From CAYWOS01 sp964459985 (GTDB taxonomy: Bacteria; Bacillota; Clostridia; Christensenellales; Aristaeellaceae), in the NCBI GenBank assembly GCA_964459985.1, contig CAYWOS010000026.1:1-33184 (forward strand): a DNA stretch of 33,184 nt. Direction: 5' to 3'. Positions 23,346-30,855 of the stretch are shown here, one piece after another. The position numbers and the translations under genes are program-made. The notes under the pieces are model-generated. The model saw only the letters and a program-made list of their open reading frames with translations, ran no database searches and was not told where the DNA came from. Every line of letters starts with the position of its first letter. The first letter of the stretch is position 1.

Positions 23346-23373
23346 CATAATATTCATCATTTGTGCATACCTT
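23346..23373 (+). promoter_or_regulatory. Sigma-E-like promoter of spoIVA
   Basis: CATAAT (23346-23351) is followed after 14 bp by CATACCTT (23366-23373). This agrees with the mother-cell sigma-E consensus (CATATT, about 14 bp, CATACAAT), and spoIVA is a classic sigma-E gene. No sigma-A pair fits here. The ribosome-binding site AAGGAGG (23391-23397) lies seven bases before the ATG. Confidence 0.6.
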
Positions 23374-23404
23374 TGAGCGATGAAAATCGCAAGGAGGCAT
23401 CGTT

Positions 23405-24904
23405 ATGACCGATACGGCAGTCACGGGCGCGCGCCCTCTGTACAGGGACATCGCGGAGCGCACCGACGGCGAGATGTACATCGGCGTGGTCGGCCCCGTC
23501 CGTTCGGGAAAGAGCACGTTCATCGCGTCCCTGATCCGGCATCTTTTGCTGCCGCTCGTGCCGCCCGGGCCGCGCCGCGACCGGCTTGAGGACGAGCTTC
23601 CGCAGGCGGGCTCGGGCAGGAGCGTGATGACCACGCAGCCCAAATTCGTCCCCGGCGAGGGCGCGGTCGAGATCCGCCCCGACGAAACCTCGACCGTCCG
23701 CGTCCGCGTGATCGATTCGGTGGGGTACCTGATCCCCGGCGCGACGGGCACGCAGGAGGGCGAGGCGGCGCGCATGGTATCCACGCCGTGGTCGGAGGCG
23801 GACATGCCCTTTGAGGAAGCGGCGGCGCTGGGCACGCGCAAGGTGATGACCGATCACGCGACCATCGGCGTCGTGATCACGACCGACGGCACGGTCACCG
23901 AGCTGCCGCGCTCGGCGTACGTGCAGGCGGAGGAAGAAATCGTCGGGCAGATGCGCGCGCTCGGCAAGCCCTTCATGATCGTGCTCAATACCGCGATTCC
24001 CGCCTCGTCCGACGCGCAGTCGCTTCGCGGCGCGCTCGAGAGCAAGTACGGCGTGCCCGTGGCGGCGCTGAACGTCAGGGAAATGAGCGAATCGGACGCG
24101 CGCGGCGTGCTCTTGTCGGTGCTGATGGCGTTCCCCGTGCGCGAAATGCACTTCGCGCTGCCCTCGTGGGTATCGGCGCTCGACGCCGATCACTGGTTGA
24201 TCGGCGAAGCGCGCGAGACGCTCAAGGCGCTGGCGGCAAACGTGAAAACCATGCGCGATAAAGCGGTCGTCGCCGAGGCGTTCGCGTCCTCGCCCTCCCT
24301 GTCCGCGCCGTATGACGAAACGGCGCGGCTGGGCGACGGCAGCATCCGCTACGTCCTGCCCGTCCGGGAAGGGCTGTTCAACAAAATCCTCTCCGAGCAG
24401 TGCGGCGAGGATATCTCGGACGACAGGCACCTGCTCGCCATGATGAAGGAACTGACGGCGGCGAAGCGCGCCTACGACCGCGTCGCCGACGCGCTGAACG
24501 CGGCGCAGCAGACGGGCTACGGGCTGGTGACGCCCGTGATGACCGAGGTGGCGCTGGACGAGCCGGAACTGGTGCGTCAGGGCGCGCGCTGCGGCGTCCG
24601 CCTGCACGCCGTCGCGCCCACGCTGCATCTCATCCGCTCGGATATCGAAACCGAGGTGACGCCGGTGCTCGGCGGCGAAAAGCAAAGCGAGGAATTCGTC
24701 GATTTCCTCAAATCGGAGTACGCCGCCGACCCCGAAAGGCTGTGGGATACCAACTTCTTCGGCAAAACGCTGCGCGAGCTGATCCGCGACGGCCTGACGG
24801 CGAAAATCCTGCAAATGCCCGCCGACGCGCAGGAAAAAGTGCGCGCGGCGCTTGGCAAAATGCTCAACGAGGGCGACGGCGGCATGATCTGCATTCTGCT
24901 GTAA
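23405..24904 (+). CDS. spoIVA: Stage IV sporulation protein A (spore coat morphogenetic ATPase)
   Basis: A 499-aa protein, against 492 aa in B. subtilis. SpoIVA hydrolyses ATP to polymerise into the basement layer of the spore coat on the outer forespore membrane. The Walker A motif GPVRSGKST is at residues 30-38. TTQPKFVPGEGAVEI and DSVGYLIPGA are family hallmarks, as are DHATIGVVITTDGTVTELPR and the C-terminal region ending GMICILL. It is transcribed away from the CotH operon, with a sigma-E-like promoter. It is the firmest indication that the organism forms endospores. Confidence 0.97.
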   Translation: MTDTAVTGARPLYRDIAERTDGEMYIGVVGPVRSGKSTFIASLIRHLLLPLVPPGPRRDRLEDELPQAGSGRSVMTTQPKFVPGEGAVEIRPDETSTVRVRVIDSVGYLIPGATGTQEGEAARMVSTPWSEADMPFEEAAALGTRKVMTDHATIGVVITTDGTVTELPRSAYVQAEEEIVGQMRALGKPFMIVLNTAIPASSDAQSLRGALESKYGVPVAALNVREMSESDARGVLLSVLMAFPVREMHFALPSWVSALDADHWLIGEARETLKALAANVKTMRDKAVVAEAFASSPSLSAPYDETARLGDGSIRYVLPVREGLFNKILSEQCGEDISDDRHLLAMMKELTAAKRAYDRVADALNAAQQTGYGLVTPVMTEVALDEPELVRQGARCGVRLHAVAPTLHLIRSDIETEVTPVLGGEKQSEEFVDFLKSEYAADPERLWDTNFFGKTLRELIRDGLTAKILQMPADAQEKVRAALGKMLNEGDGGMICILL

Positions 24905-24942
24905 CTGCCACAATCACGCCATATTCGCTTCACGATTTGGGC

Positions 24943-24971
24943 TGTACAAAACCCCTCTTTTGCGGTATGAT
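24943..24971 (+). promoter_or_regulatory. Promoter upstream of the small membrane protein gene
   Basis: TGTACA (24943-24948) and TATGAT (24966-24971) are 17 bp apart, with a predicted start near 24978, so the pair of genes after spoIVA need not depend on the spoIVA promoter. Confidence 0.5.
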
Positions 24972-25008
24972 ACGAGGGTATCAAGCGATTGAAAGAGGGA
25001 TGAACGCG

Positions 25009-25482
25009 GTGTATACGTCCGATGATTATCAGGATATTCGTCAACAGAAAAACAAACGGCTGATCCTGTTCATCGTCCCCGCCGTCCTCCTGCTCGCGGG
25101 CGTGGTCGTTTCCTTTATCTTCCGGATCAAGTACCTGACGATGGCGCTGACGGTCGTTCTGGGCGCGTACTGCATCTTCTGCTACGAGCTGCTCGTCGCG
25201 CCCGTCGCCGCCTATGAAAAGCATATCGCCGACGCGCTGCACGGCCGCACGCGCTCGCTGACCGGCGCGTTCAAGGAGATCGATTCCGCGAGCGTCGTGC
25301 GCGACGGCGTCCGCTACTATCCCCTGCTGCTGAACGTCGGCGATATGGACAGCCCCGAAGACGACCGGCTGTTCTACTACGACTGCAATCTTCCCCTGCC
25401 CGACTGGAAAAAGGGCGATTTGCTGACCGTTACCGCGCACGACAAGGCGATGACCGCCTGGGAGCGCGCCGAACCGTCATGA
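25009..25482 (+). CDS. Uncharacterised small membrane protein
   Basis: A 157-aa protein with two adjacent transmembrane helices near the N-terminus (residues about 16-38, LILFIVPAVLLLAGVVVSFIF, and 41-65, LTMALTVVLGAYCIFCYELLV). A cytosolic domain of about 90 residues follows. That domain contains VRYYPLLLNVGDMDSPEDDRLFYYD and DWKKGDLLTVTAHD, which reads as a small beta-barrel. I start at the GTG at 25009, nine bases after AAAGAGGG; the ATG at 25000 has that ribosome-binding site directly against it. It overlaps the next frame by ATGA if that gene uses its upstream ATG. The family is not recognised. Confidence 0.75.
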   Translation: MYTSDDYQDIRQQKNKRLILFIVPAVLLLAGVVVSFIFRIKYLTMALTVVLGAYCIFCYELLVAPVAAYEKHIADALHGRTRSLTGAFKEIDSASVVRDGVRYYPLLLNVGDMDSPEDDRLFYYDCNLPLPDWKKGDLLTVTAHDKAMTAWERAEPS

Positions 25483-25499
25483 TAAGGAGCGTAACGCCA

Positions 25500-25859
25500 T
25501 TGAGCGCGTCTGTTCTCGTCTGCGTCACGGCGCGTAAGGAATGCGCCCTGCTGATCCGCCGCGGCCACGCGCTGTCCGTCGAACGCGGGCTGCCCCTCCA
25601 CGTGCTGCATATCTCCGAATCGCGCGCCGCGCAGGCGCCCAAGGATACCGGCGATATTCTCAACGAATTGTTCCATCTGGCGCACGAATGCGACGCCGAG
25701 ATGGAAGTGCTGTACGAAAGCGACGTGCTTTCCGCCATCTGCCGCTACGCGCGCGATATTTCCGCCGCCGCCGTCGTCGTGGGACAGGGCGGGAGCGGGC
25801 TGACGCACGATCTGCCGCTCATGCTGCCCGAATGCGAAATCATCGTCTGCCAGACCTGA
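25500..25859 (+). CDS. Universal stress protein-like (UspA-fold) protein
   Basis: A protein of about 119 aa with the UspA/adenine-nucleotide alpha-hydrolase-like layout. It has a first strand SASVLVCVTA and a helix with RRGHALSVERGLPLHVLHI. The C-terminal part AAVVVGQGGSGLTHDLPLMLPECEIIVCQT has the phosphate-binding glycine motif of this fold (USP Gxx-type loop GQGGSG). It resembles the Usp-like domain of KdpD sensor kinases. I start at the TTG at 25500 because AAGGAG (25484-25489) precedes it; an ATG at 25479, overlapping the previous stop, is possible and would add seven residues. It may bind ATP. It follows the small membrane protein gene with no gap. Confidence 0.72.
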   Translation: MSASVLVCVTARKECALLIRRGHALSVERGLPLHVLHISESRAAQAPKDTGDILNELFHLAHECDAEMEVLYESDVLSAICRYARDISAAAVVVGQGGSGLTHDLPLMLPECEIIVCQT

Positions 25860-25917
25860 TAACCACAAAGTAAACCGCGCGGCGCATACGGCGCGGCACA
25901 TACGGAACAGGATAAAG

Positions 25918-25943
25918 CGCAGCCGAAACCGGCCGCGTTTTTT
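25918..25943 (+). terminator. Intrinsic terminator after the Usp-like gene
   Basis: CGCAGCCG / CGGCCGCG with loop AAAC (one A-C mismatch) is followed by TTTTTT, closing the spoIVA-side group of plus-strand genes. Confidence 0.75.
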
Positions 25944-25971
25944 CGTCGTCATGCGCCGCGTGCGTTCCCGC

Positions 25972-26000
25972 TTGCCATAGCATCAAACAAATGGTATAGT
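25972..26000 (+). promoter_or_regulatory. Sigma-A promoter of the orphan gene
   Basis: TTGCCA (25972-25977) and TATAGT (25995-26000) are 17 bp apart. The start near 26007 gives a leader of about 50 nt. Confidence 0.7.
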
Positions 26001-26057
26001 GTTGTCAACATTTGAAACGGGGTTTCACAGGCGTTTGCATGAACCTGATGATGAATT

Positions 26058-26630
26058 ATGAAAGGAGATTGGGCAAGCCTGATCAGGACGCGGCAATGCG
26101 TCATCGCTTGCCTGATGAATTGCGTCAAAATGGTCAAAACGATCGATCTCACCGACGAAGAAGTCATTGATACACAGCGTACGGATGTGGACAGAGCAAT
26201 CACAGCCGGAGTTCTCGGGCTGTACCGGGAAAAGGGCTGTACGATCAAGGTTCGCACGCAATGGAAGGCAAAGGACGACGCAAGACCGGACGCTTACCGC
26301 GTTTTCTGCCATATCGGGAAAAGCAAGGAATCGCTGATCCTCAACACCCGTTCTTACGACGAAGCGCGCTTGATGCTGCAAATGAAAATCCGGATGTCAT
26401 CCGCATTTAATCAGCTTGATATGCTTTCGGACAACATACGGAATCAGATCCTCCATGCCAGACCTTGCCGCGACTGCGGCTGTCCGGAAAAGGCGTACGT
26501 ATTCACATACCAAGGAGAAACCTACAGAAAATGCCATATGCTTTGCGATAACTTCCGATTTTCTCGCTTTTCCGGCGCGGACATTGATTCGGTTTTGCTC
26601 CTTGTGAAAGGCGAGCTTGGCATACGATGA
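26058..26630 (+). CDS. Orphan protein of unknown function with a Cys cluster
   Basis: A protein of up to 190 aa I do not recognise. Its base composition is visibly lower in GC (near 50% by eye) than its neighbours, and the codon choice is less strongly GC-ending, both signs of recent transfer or a fast-evolving gene. The middle has VRTQWKAKDDARPDAYRVFCHIGKSKESL. Near the C-terminus are four Cys (CRDCGC...KCHMLC), which could bind a metal. There is no signal peptide or membrane segment. The start is uncertain: the ATG at 26058 has AAAGGAG just inside the reading frame, and Met25 (26130) is an alternative. It has a good promoter. Confidence 0.65.
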   Translation: MKGDWASLIRTRQCVIACLMNCVKMVKTIDLTDEEVIDTQRTDVDRAITAGVLGLYREKGCTIKVRTQWKAKDDARPDAYRVFCHIGKSKESLILNTRSYDEARLMLQMKIRMSSAFNQLDMLSDNIRNQILHARPCRDCGCPEKAYVFTYQGETYRKCHMLCDNFRFSRFSGADIDSVLLLVKGELGIR

Positions 26631-26673
26631 ACAGATCGCCTGCCAAGCCCGCGCATAGAACCTTGACCGATTC

Positions 26674-28068
26674 TCACCTGCCCGCTTGCTCGCCGTCCTG
26701 ATGCTCGTCCTGCTTTGATTCGTCGTCCGATTGCTTCTCGCGCTTCTTTTCCTTCTTTTCGGGCCTGACGAGCCGGACAAGCGCCGTTTCAACGCGGCGG
26801 TCGAGGATTTTTTCGACGCTGATTTCGAGTTTGTCGCACGGCTCGTCGCCCTCGGGCGCTTCGCCGTCCTCGGTGCAGTACACGGTGAGCTTGGGCGTGC
26901 TGCCGTCCTGCGGGATGACGTGGAAATGGCTGAAGATGAGGCCGCCGAACGTATCGTAATCCTCGTCCTCGGGCAGCGTCACGTCCAGCTCGTCGGCGAT
27001 CGTCTCCAGCGGCGTCGCGCCGTTTACGCGCCATTCGTGATCGGATATCTTCTCGATCTCGGTTTCGTTCGCCGGATCGAACTCGTCGTAGATGTTGCCG
27101 ACGATTTCCTCCAGCAAATCCTCCATCGTGACCAGCCCGCTCATGCCGCCGTATTCGTCCACCACGATGGCGATGTGCGTTTTGGCGCGCTGCATATTGC
27201 GGAACAGCACGTCGGTCGGCACCGTTTCGGGCACGAAATACGGATCGCGGAGCAGCTTGCCGATCGCCTTGGGATTCTTTTCGCGCGCGTTCATCAGATA
27301 GTCGCGCGTGGCAAGGATGCCCACCACGTCGTCGATATCTTCATTATATACCGGGAAGCGGCTGAGGCCGGTTTCGCGGATGGTTTGCAGGATGGTTTCA
27401 TCCTCCTCGCCGATCCAGATCGCCGTCACGTCGGTGCGGTGCGTCATGCAGTCGGCGGCGGTCAGATTGCCGAACTCAAAGACGTTTTCGATCATATCCC
27501 TTTCGTCGCTCTCGATCACGCCCGATTCCTCGCCGATATCGACCATCGCGCGGATTTCCTCCTGCGTGACCTCCTCGTCGGGCGCGTTCGGATCAACGCC
27601 GAACACGCGCAGGAGCAGCCCCGCGATCAGGCGCTCGGCGGCGGTGACGGGGCGCATGATGAAATCGACCGAGCGCACGACGGGCAGGAGCGCGGCAAGC
27701 GAACGCTCGGCATGGCGGCGCGCGACGCGCTCGGGCACGATGCGGCAGATCGCGGGATACACAAACGCCGTGCCGAGCGAAACGAGGATCGCCGTCAGCG
27801 CATCGTCAAGCGGGAACGGCAGGAAAAACAGGACGGCGAACGACGTAAACAGCGTGATCAGCAGGCAGCGCAGCGCGCGCAGCGCCAGCGTCACGCGGTC
27901 GGCGCGCTCCATGAGCGCGAGCATCGCTTCGGCGCGCGGGTCGTTTTCAAAGGTTTCTTCTATTTGGTTTTCCGTCGCGTTCGTGAGCGCCGCCTGACAA
28001 GCGGTAAGAAATGCGCAAATCACGAGCAATAGGGCTTCGATCAACCATCGACTTAACGGGTCCTCCAA
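26674..28068 (-). CDS. CorC/HlyC-type membrane protein with CBS pair (CNNM-like)
   Basis: A 464-aa protein. The N-terminal part holds about three or four membrane spans of the DUF21/CNNM type (LIEALLLVICAFLTACQAALT, LRCLLITLFTSFAVLFFLPFP, ALTAILVSLGTAFVYPAICRIV). Then EEVTQEEIRAMVDIGEESGVIESDERDMIENVFEFGNL leads into two CBS domains (SRFPVYNEDIDDVVGILATRDYL; AIVVDEYGGMSGLVTMEDLLEEIVGNI). A CorC_HlyC domain follows, then a charged tail. Such proteins bind ATP-Mg and take part in magnesium or cobalt efflux or transport. The start is a TTG at 28068: GGAGGG is seven bases upstream, and reading further would pass through the promoter. Confidence 0.92.
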   Translation of the reverse strand: MEDPLSRWLIEALLLVICAFLTACQAALTNATENQIEETFENDPRAEAMLALMERADRVTLALRALRCLLITLFTSFAVLFFLPFPLDDALTAILVSLGTAFVYPAICRIVPERVARRHAERSLAALLPVVRSVDFIMRPVTAAERLIAGLLLRVFGVDPNAPDEEVTQEEIRAMVDIGEESGVIESDERDMIENVFEFGNLTAADCMTHRTDVTAIWIGEEDETILQTIRETGLSRFPVYNEDIDDVVGILATRDYLMNAREKNPKAIGKLLRDPYFVPETVPTDVLFRNMQRAKTHIAIVVDEYGGMSGLVTMEDLLEEIVGNIYDEFDPANETEIEKISDHEWRVNGATPLETIADELDVTLPEDEDYDTFGGLIFSHFHVIPQDGSTPKLTVYCTEDGEAPEGDEPCDKLEISVEKILDRRVETALVRLVRPEKKEKKREKQSDDESKQDEHQDGEQAGR

Positions 28069-28102
28069 GAGTTTTCCCTCCAATGACGCACAGGATGCGC
28101 GT

Positions 28103-28131
28103 ATTATAGCATACGCCCCGACAAAATGCAA
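28103..28131 (-). promoter_or_regulatory. Promoter of the CorC-type gene
   Basis: On the minus strand, TTGCAT (28131-28126) and TATAAT (28108-28103) are 17 bp apart with a TGC extended -10. The -35 lies in the 18-nt gap after the MazG-like gene. Confidence 0.8.
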
Positions 28132-28149
28132 ACAATCCCTTTGCCGCGC

Positions 28150-28470
28150 CTACTCCCCCGCGCCATACACGCGCTTGAGCAGGATTTTCCCATTGAACGC
28201 GCCGCGTTCGTCCGCTTTCCGCGCGCGGATTCGCTCAAGCCCGTCCCTGTCCGCGCCCAGCGCGGCGGCGACGGCGTAGATCACCTCGATCAGATCGGCA
28301 AGCTCCGAAACGTCGCGCGATTCGTGAAACTCCGCCAGCTCCTCGTCGAGCTTGCGCTCGGCGCGGACGAGGAATTCCTCGTCGGTCAGCGTTTCGCAGT
28401 CGCATGGCCGGCCGCTCGCGCGAATGATTTCGGGAATCCTGTCGCGCACCAGTTTGTCGTACTCGATCAT
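28150..28470 (-). CDS. MazG-like / phosphoribosyl-ATP pyrophosphohydrolase-type protein
   Basis: A 106-aa protein of the all-alpha NTP pyrophosphohydrolase superfamily. It begins with the very typical YDKLVRDRIPEII and has the metal-binding helices KLDEELAEF (residues 41-48) and SELADLIEVIYAV (55-67). Members hydrolyse NTPs (often house-cleaning of non-canonical nucleotides) or phosphoribosyl-ATP in histidine synthesis. There is no his cluster here, so a house-cleaning role is more likely. I start at the ATG at 28470 with GGAGG upstream; an earlier Met would lie in the leader. Confidence 0.9.
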   Translation of the reverse strand: MIEYDKLVRDRIPEIIRASGRPCDCETLTDEEFLVRAERKLDEELAEFHESRDVSELADLIEVIYAVAAALGADRDGLERIRARKADERGAFNGKILLKRVYGAGE

Positions 28471-28493
28471 CCTCCGCGCCTCCCTTTGACGGC

Positions 28494-28522
28494 ATTTTAC
28501 CATAAAACGCGGGAAAATGGAA
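28494..28522 (-). promoter_or_regulatory. Possible promoter of the MazG-like gene
   Basis: On the minus strand, TTCCAT (28522-28517) and TAAAAT (28499-28494) are 17 bp apart; both hexamers are imperfect. Confidence 0.45.
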
Positions 28523-28548
28523 GATTCCGCAAATTGATTCCGTTATTC

Positions 28549-28577
28549 TTGCGGGCGGCGCGGGAATGCGGTATAAT
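28549..28577 (+). promoter_or_regulatory. Sigma-A promoter of the membrane protein-dusB-DUF218 operon
   Basis: TTGCGG (28549-28554) and TATAAT (28572-28577) are 17 bp apart. The roughly 60-nt leader contains a GC-rich hairpin (GACGCCG / CGGTGTC). Confidence 0.75.
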
Positions 28578-28642
28578 GCCGTCAAGGACGCCGCGCGCGG
28601 TGTCCCGCGCCGACGGGATCTTTCGGAAAGGAACGTTCAAGC

Positions 28643-29173
28643 GTGAAGTATTTGAGGCGGCTGATCTGGTACATCACCTCGCGCCTGTTCATCATCTGCT
28701 GCGTGCTCGGGCTGATGATGACGGCGTTCTATTTCACGATGAACGCGACCAACATCTACATCATCCTCAAGGACGGCATGGCGAAGCGCGCCCAGATCAT
28801 CATGATGGGCGGGGACGACGCCGCGCTGAACAACTATTTCGCCGCCACCTACCTTGCCCGCGACGGCGAATTGATCGACGCGCTGAACGGCAACTCGGTT
28901 TATCGCAGCTATTACGTCATCAAGGGCATCGATCACCGCCTGTCGCTGTCCTGGGTCTGGTGCTGGCCGTGGGAGGATTCGGCGCGCGCCGTGATCACCG
29001 AGAGCGTGCCCGCCATCGACGGCAAGGCGAAGGCGTCGTCGCGCGAGGCGCTTGAAACGCTCGGGCTGCCGGCCGATCCCAAATGGAACGCCGCCGAGTA
29101 TTCGGTGGTGCTGGCGCGCGAAAACGGGCAGTGGCATATCAAGAATCTGACATTGATACGGAACGTGGAATAG
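28643..29173 (+). CDS. Uncharacterised single-pass membrane protein
   Basis: A 176-aa protein, starting with GTG at 28643 after AAAGGAAC. An N-terminal hydrophobic segment (residues about 14-34, RLFIICCVLGLMMTAFYFTMN) acts as a signal anchor, leaving a domain of about 140 residues outside. The domain has AQIIMMGGDDAALNNYFAATYLA, SYYVIKGIDHRLSLSWVWCWPWEDSARAVITE and a final strand pair VVLARENGQWHIKNLTLIRN, which resembles an NTF2-like or lumazine-bind-like ligand pocket. I do not recognise the family. It is the first gene of the operon with dusB, whose ATG follows its TAG by two bases. No enzyme motif is visible. Confidence 0.78.
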   Translation: MKYLRRLIWYITSRLFIICCVLGLMMTAFYFTMNATNIYIILKDGMAKRAQIIMMGGDDAALNNYFAATYLARDGELIDALNGNSVYRSYYVIKGIDHRLSLSWVWCWPWEDSARAVITESVPAIDGKAKASSREALETLGLPADPKWNAAEYSVVLARENGQWHIKNLTLIRNVE

Positions 29174-29175
29174 CC

Positions 29176-30147
29176 ATGCGAACCATCATCGCGCTCGCCC
29201 CGATGGCGGGCGTAACCGACAGGGTTTTCCGCCCGCTCTGCTTTGAGCAGGGCTGCGCCCTCGCCACGACCGAGATGGTCAGCGCGCAGGGTTTTTTGTC
29301 CGCGCCGAAATCGTCGGCCGTTTACCGCTTTCTGCTCGACCGCGCGCCCGGCGAGAGCGACCTGCGCGCGCAGATTTTCGGCTGCGAGCCGCGCCTGATG
29401 GCGGAAGCGGCATACCGATTGTCCGATCTGGGATTATACGACGGGATCGATATCAACATGGGCTGCCCGGCGCGCAAAGTGACCGGCTCGGGCGGCGGCA
29501 GCGCGCTGCTCAAATCCCCCGCGCTGTGCGGCGATATCGTCGCCGCCGTCGCGCGCGCGACGGCGCTGCCCGTCAGCGTGAAAATGCGGCTGGGCTGGGA
29601 CGGGGAATCGCAAAACGCGCCCCTGATCGCAAGGATCTGCGAGGAAAACGGCGCGCGGATGCTCACCGTTCACGGGCGCACGAGAGAGCAGCAGTACGCC
29701 GGACACGCCGATTTGGCGGCGATCGCGCGCGTCAAACAGGCGGTCGGCATCCCCGTGATCGCCAACGGCGACGTGACGGACGGCGAATCGGCGAAAGCCA
29801 TCCTCCGCGCGACGAACGCCGACGGCGTGGCGGTCGGGCGCGGCGCGCTGGGCGACCCGTGGGTGTTCGCCCGTATCGCCGCCGCGCTGGACGGACGCGA
29901 CGCCGAGCCGCCTTCCTTTCGCGACGTGACGGCGACGGCGCTGCGCCACGCCCGCGATATGGCGCGGTGGAAGGGCGAAGGCGCGGCCGTGATTGAAATG
30001 CGCAAGCATTTCGCGTGGTATCTGCGCGGAAAACGCGGCGCGGCGCGCGCGCGGACGCGGCTCAACACCGTCCGGTCGCTGGACGAGGCGGCCGACATCC
30101 TGCGCGCTTTCTGCGAGGAATTGACAAATGAACAGGAAGACGTATGA
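29176..30147 (+). CDS. dusB: tRNA-dihydrouridine synthase
   Basis: A 323-aa flavoenzyme that reduces uridine in the tRNA D-loop with NADPH and FMN. The FMN motif LAPMAGVTDRVFR is at residues 7-19. The catalytic Cys97 lies in DINMGCPARKV. VSVKMRLGWD, MLTVHGRTREQQYAG, IANGDV and AVGRGALGDPWVF follow in the usual order, and a C-terminal helical RNA-binding domain completes it. Length fits DusB. The ATG at 29176 comes two bases after the preceding stop; a longer in-frame start would overlap that gene and has no ribosome-binding site. The next gene overlaps its 3' end by 20 bases. Confidence 0.93.
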   Translation: MRTIIALAPMAGVTDRVFRPLCFEQGCALATTEMVSAQGFLSAPKSSAVYRFLLDRAPGESDLRAQIFGCEPRLMAEAAYRLSDLGLYDGIDINMGCPARKVTGSGGGSALLKSPALCGDIVAAVARATALPVSVKMRLGWDGESQNAPLIARICEENGARMLTVHGRTREQQYAGHADLAAIARVKQAVGIPVIANGDVTDGESAKAILRATNADGVAVGRGALGDPWVFARIAAALDGRDAEPPSFRDVTATALRHARDMARWKGEGAAVIEMRKHFAWYLRGKRGAARARTRLNTVRSLDEAADILRAFCEELTNEQEDV

Positions 30148-30667
30148 CGCCATCCTGCTGCTCGGGCTGCGCCTGCACGGCGACGGCACGGCGACGCCCG
30201 AACTCAAGCTCCGCGTTGAAAAAGCGGCGGCGTGCTACCGGCAGGGGCTGGCGCCGGTCATCATCGCCTGCGGCGGGCTGACCGAGGGCATCCCGCGCCG
30301 CGAAGCCGACGTGATGGCGGACATGCTGACCGCGTCGGGCGTCCCCGAAAGCGCCGTGATACGCGAGGGCGAATCGACCGTCACGCGGGAAAACATCCTG
30401 AACGCCATTCCGCTCATGGGCGGCGCGCGGGGCAGGCGCGCGCTGGTGGTCAGCTCCGATTACCATATCTTCCGCGCGCGTCTGATCTGCCGCAGCCTCG
30501 GGCTGCGCGCCGACGGCCGCGGCGCGCGCCTGCCGCTCAGCCGCTATACGCCCAATCTGTACATTCTCGAATGCTTTTATCTGGCCGCGATGGCGCTCAA
30601 ATGGGACATCAAGGGCTATCCCGGCTGGGCGAAAAAAGTCGTGCAAAGGCTGCATGTGCCGCGTTAA
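30128..30667 (+). CDS. DUF218 (YdcF/ElyC/SanA-type) protein
   Basis: A 179-aa protein with the DUF218 motifs: AILLLGLRLHGDGT, ELKLRVEKAAACYRQG, PVIIACGG, a READVMADML helix, EGESTVTRENI, ALVVSSDYHIFRARL. Relatives (SanA, ElyC, YdcF) act in envelope maintenance or bind S-adenosylmethionine. The N-terminal signal anchor of SanA and ElyC is missing, so this one looks cytosolic. The start overlaps the dusB end by 20 bases and is preceded by GAGGAA. The stop codon lies in a 14-bp palindrome (30659-30672). Confidence 0.9.
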   Translation: MNRKTYDAILLLGLRLHGDGTATPELKLRVEKAAACYRQGLAPVIIACGGLTEGIPRREADVMADMLTASGVPESAVIREGESTVTRENILNAIPLMGGARGRRALVVSSDYHIFRARLICRSLGLRADGRGARLPLSRYTPNLYILECFYLAAMALKWDIKGYPGWAKKVVQRLHVPR

Positions 30668-30767
30668 CGCGGCGGCAGACTGTCGACAACCCCGGTCGTT
30701 CTCCCGGGGATGCAGCGAAGGGGCGGAGCTCCTTCATCAGCACGCGCCCTTATCCGTTCGCCCGCGC

Positions 30768-30797
30768 TTGACAAATCCTTACAGCGTGTGGTAGAAT
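30768..30797 (+). promoter_or_regulatory. Promoter of the flavin reductase gene
   Basis: TTGACA (30768-30773) and TAGAAT (30792-30797) are 18 bp apart, with TGG upstream of the -10. The predicted start (about 30804) falls inside a perfect palindrome. Confidence 0.75.
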
Positions 30798-30800
30798 ATT

Positions 30801-30818
30801 CGCAAACATATGTTTGCG
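30801..30818 (+). promoter_or_regulatory. Perfect 18-bp palindromic operator
   Basis: CGCAAACATATGTTTGCG is a perfect dyad centred between 30809 and 30810, three bases after the -10 and spanning the expected start. The position would block RNA polymerase, so a homodimeric repressor (MarR-, TetR- or PadR-like) is likely. No such regulator gene is next to it. Confidence 0.7.
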
Positions 30819-30855
30819 TTCGCGGCGAAACCGCGGCGCGCAGGGAGGATTTTAA

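Noticed and set aside
26039..26170. A 43-codon frame (MNLMMNYERR...) overlapping the start of the orphan gene
   Set aside because: It is short, lacks a good ribosome-binding site and becomes Arg/His-rich in the part overlapping the orphan gene.
30690..30709. Hairpin CCCCGG / CCGGGG after the DUF218 gene as a terminator
   Set aside because: There is no T-tract on the 3' side, and the loop is eight bases long. It may still be a structured element, but I do not call it a terminator.
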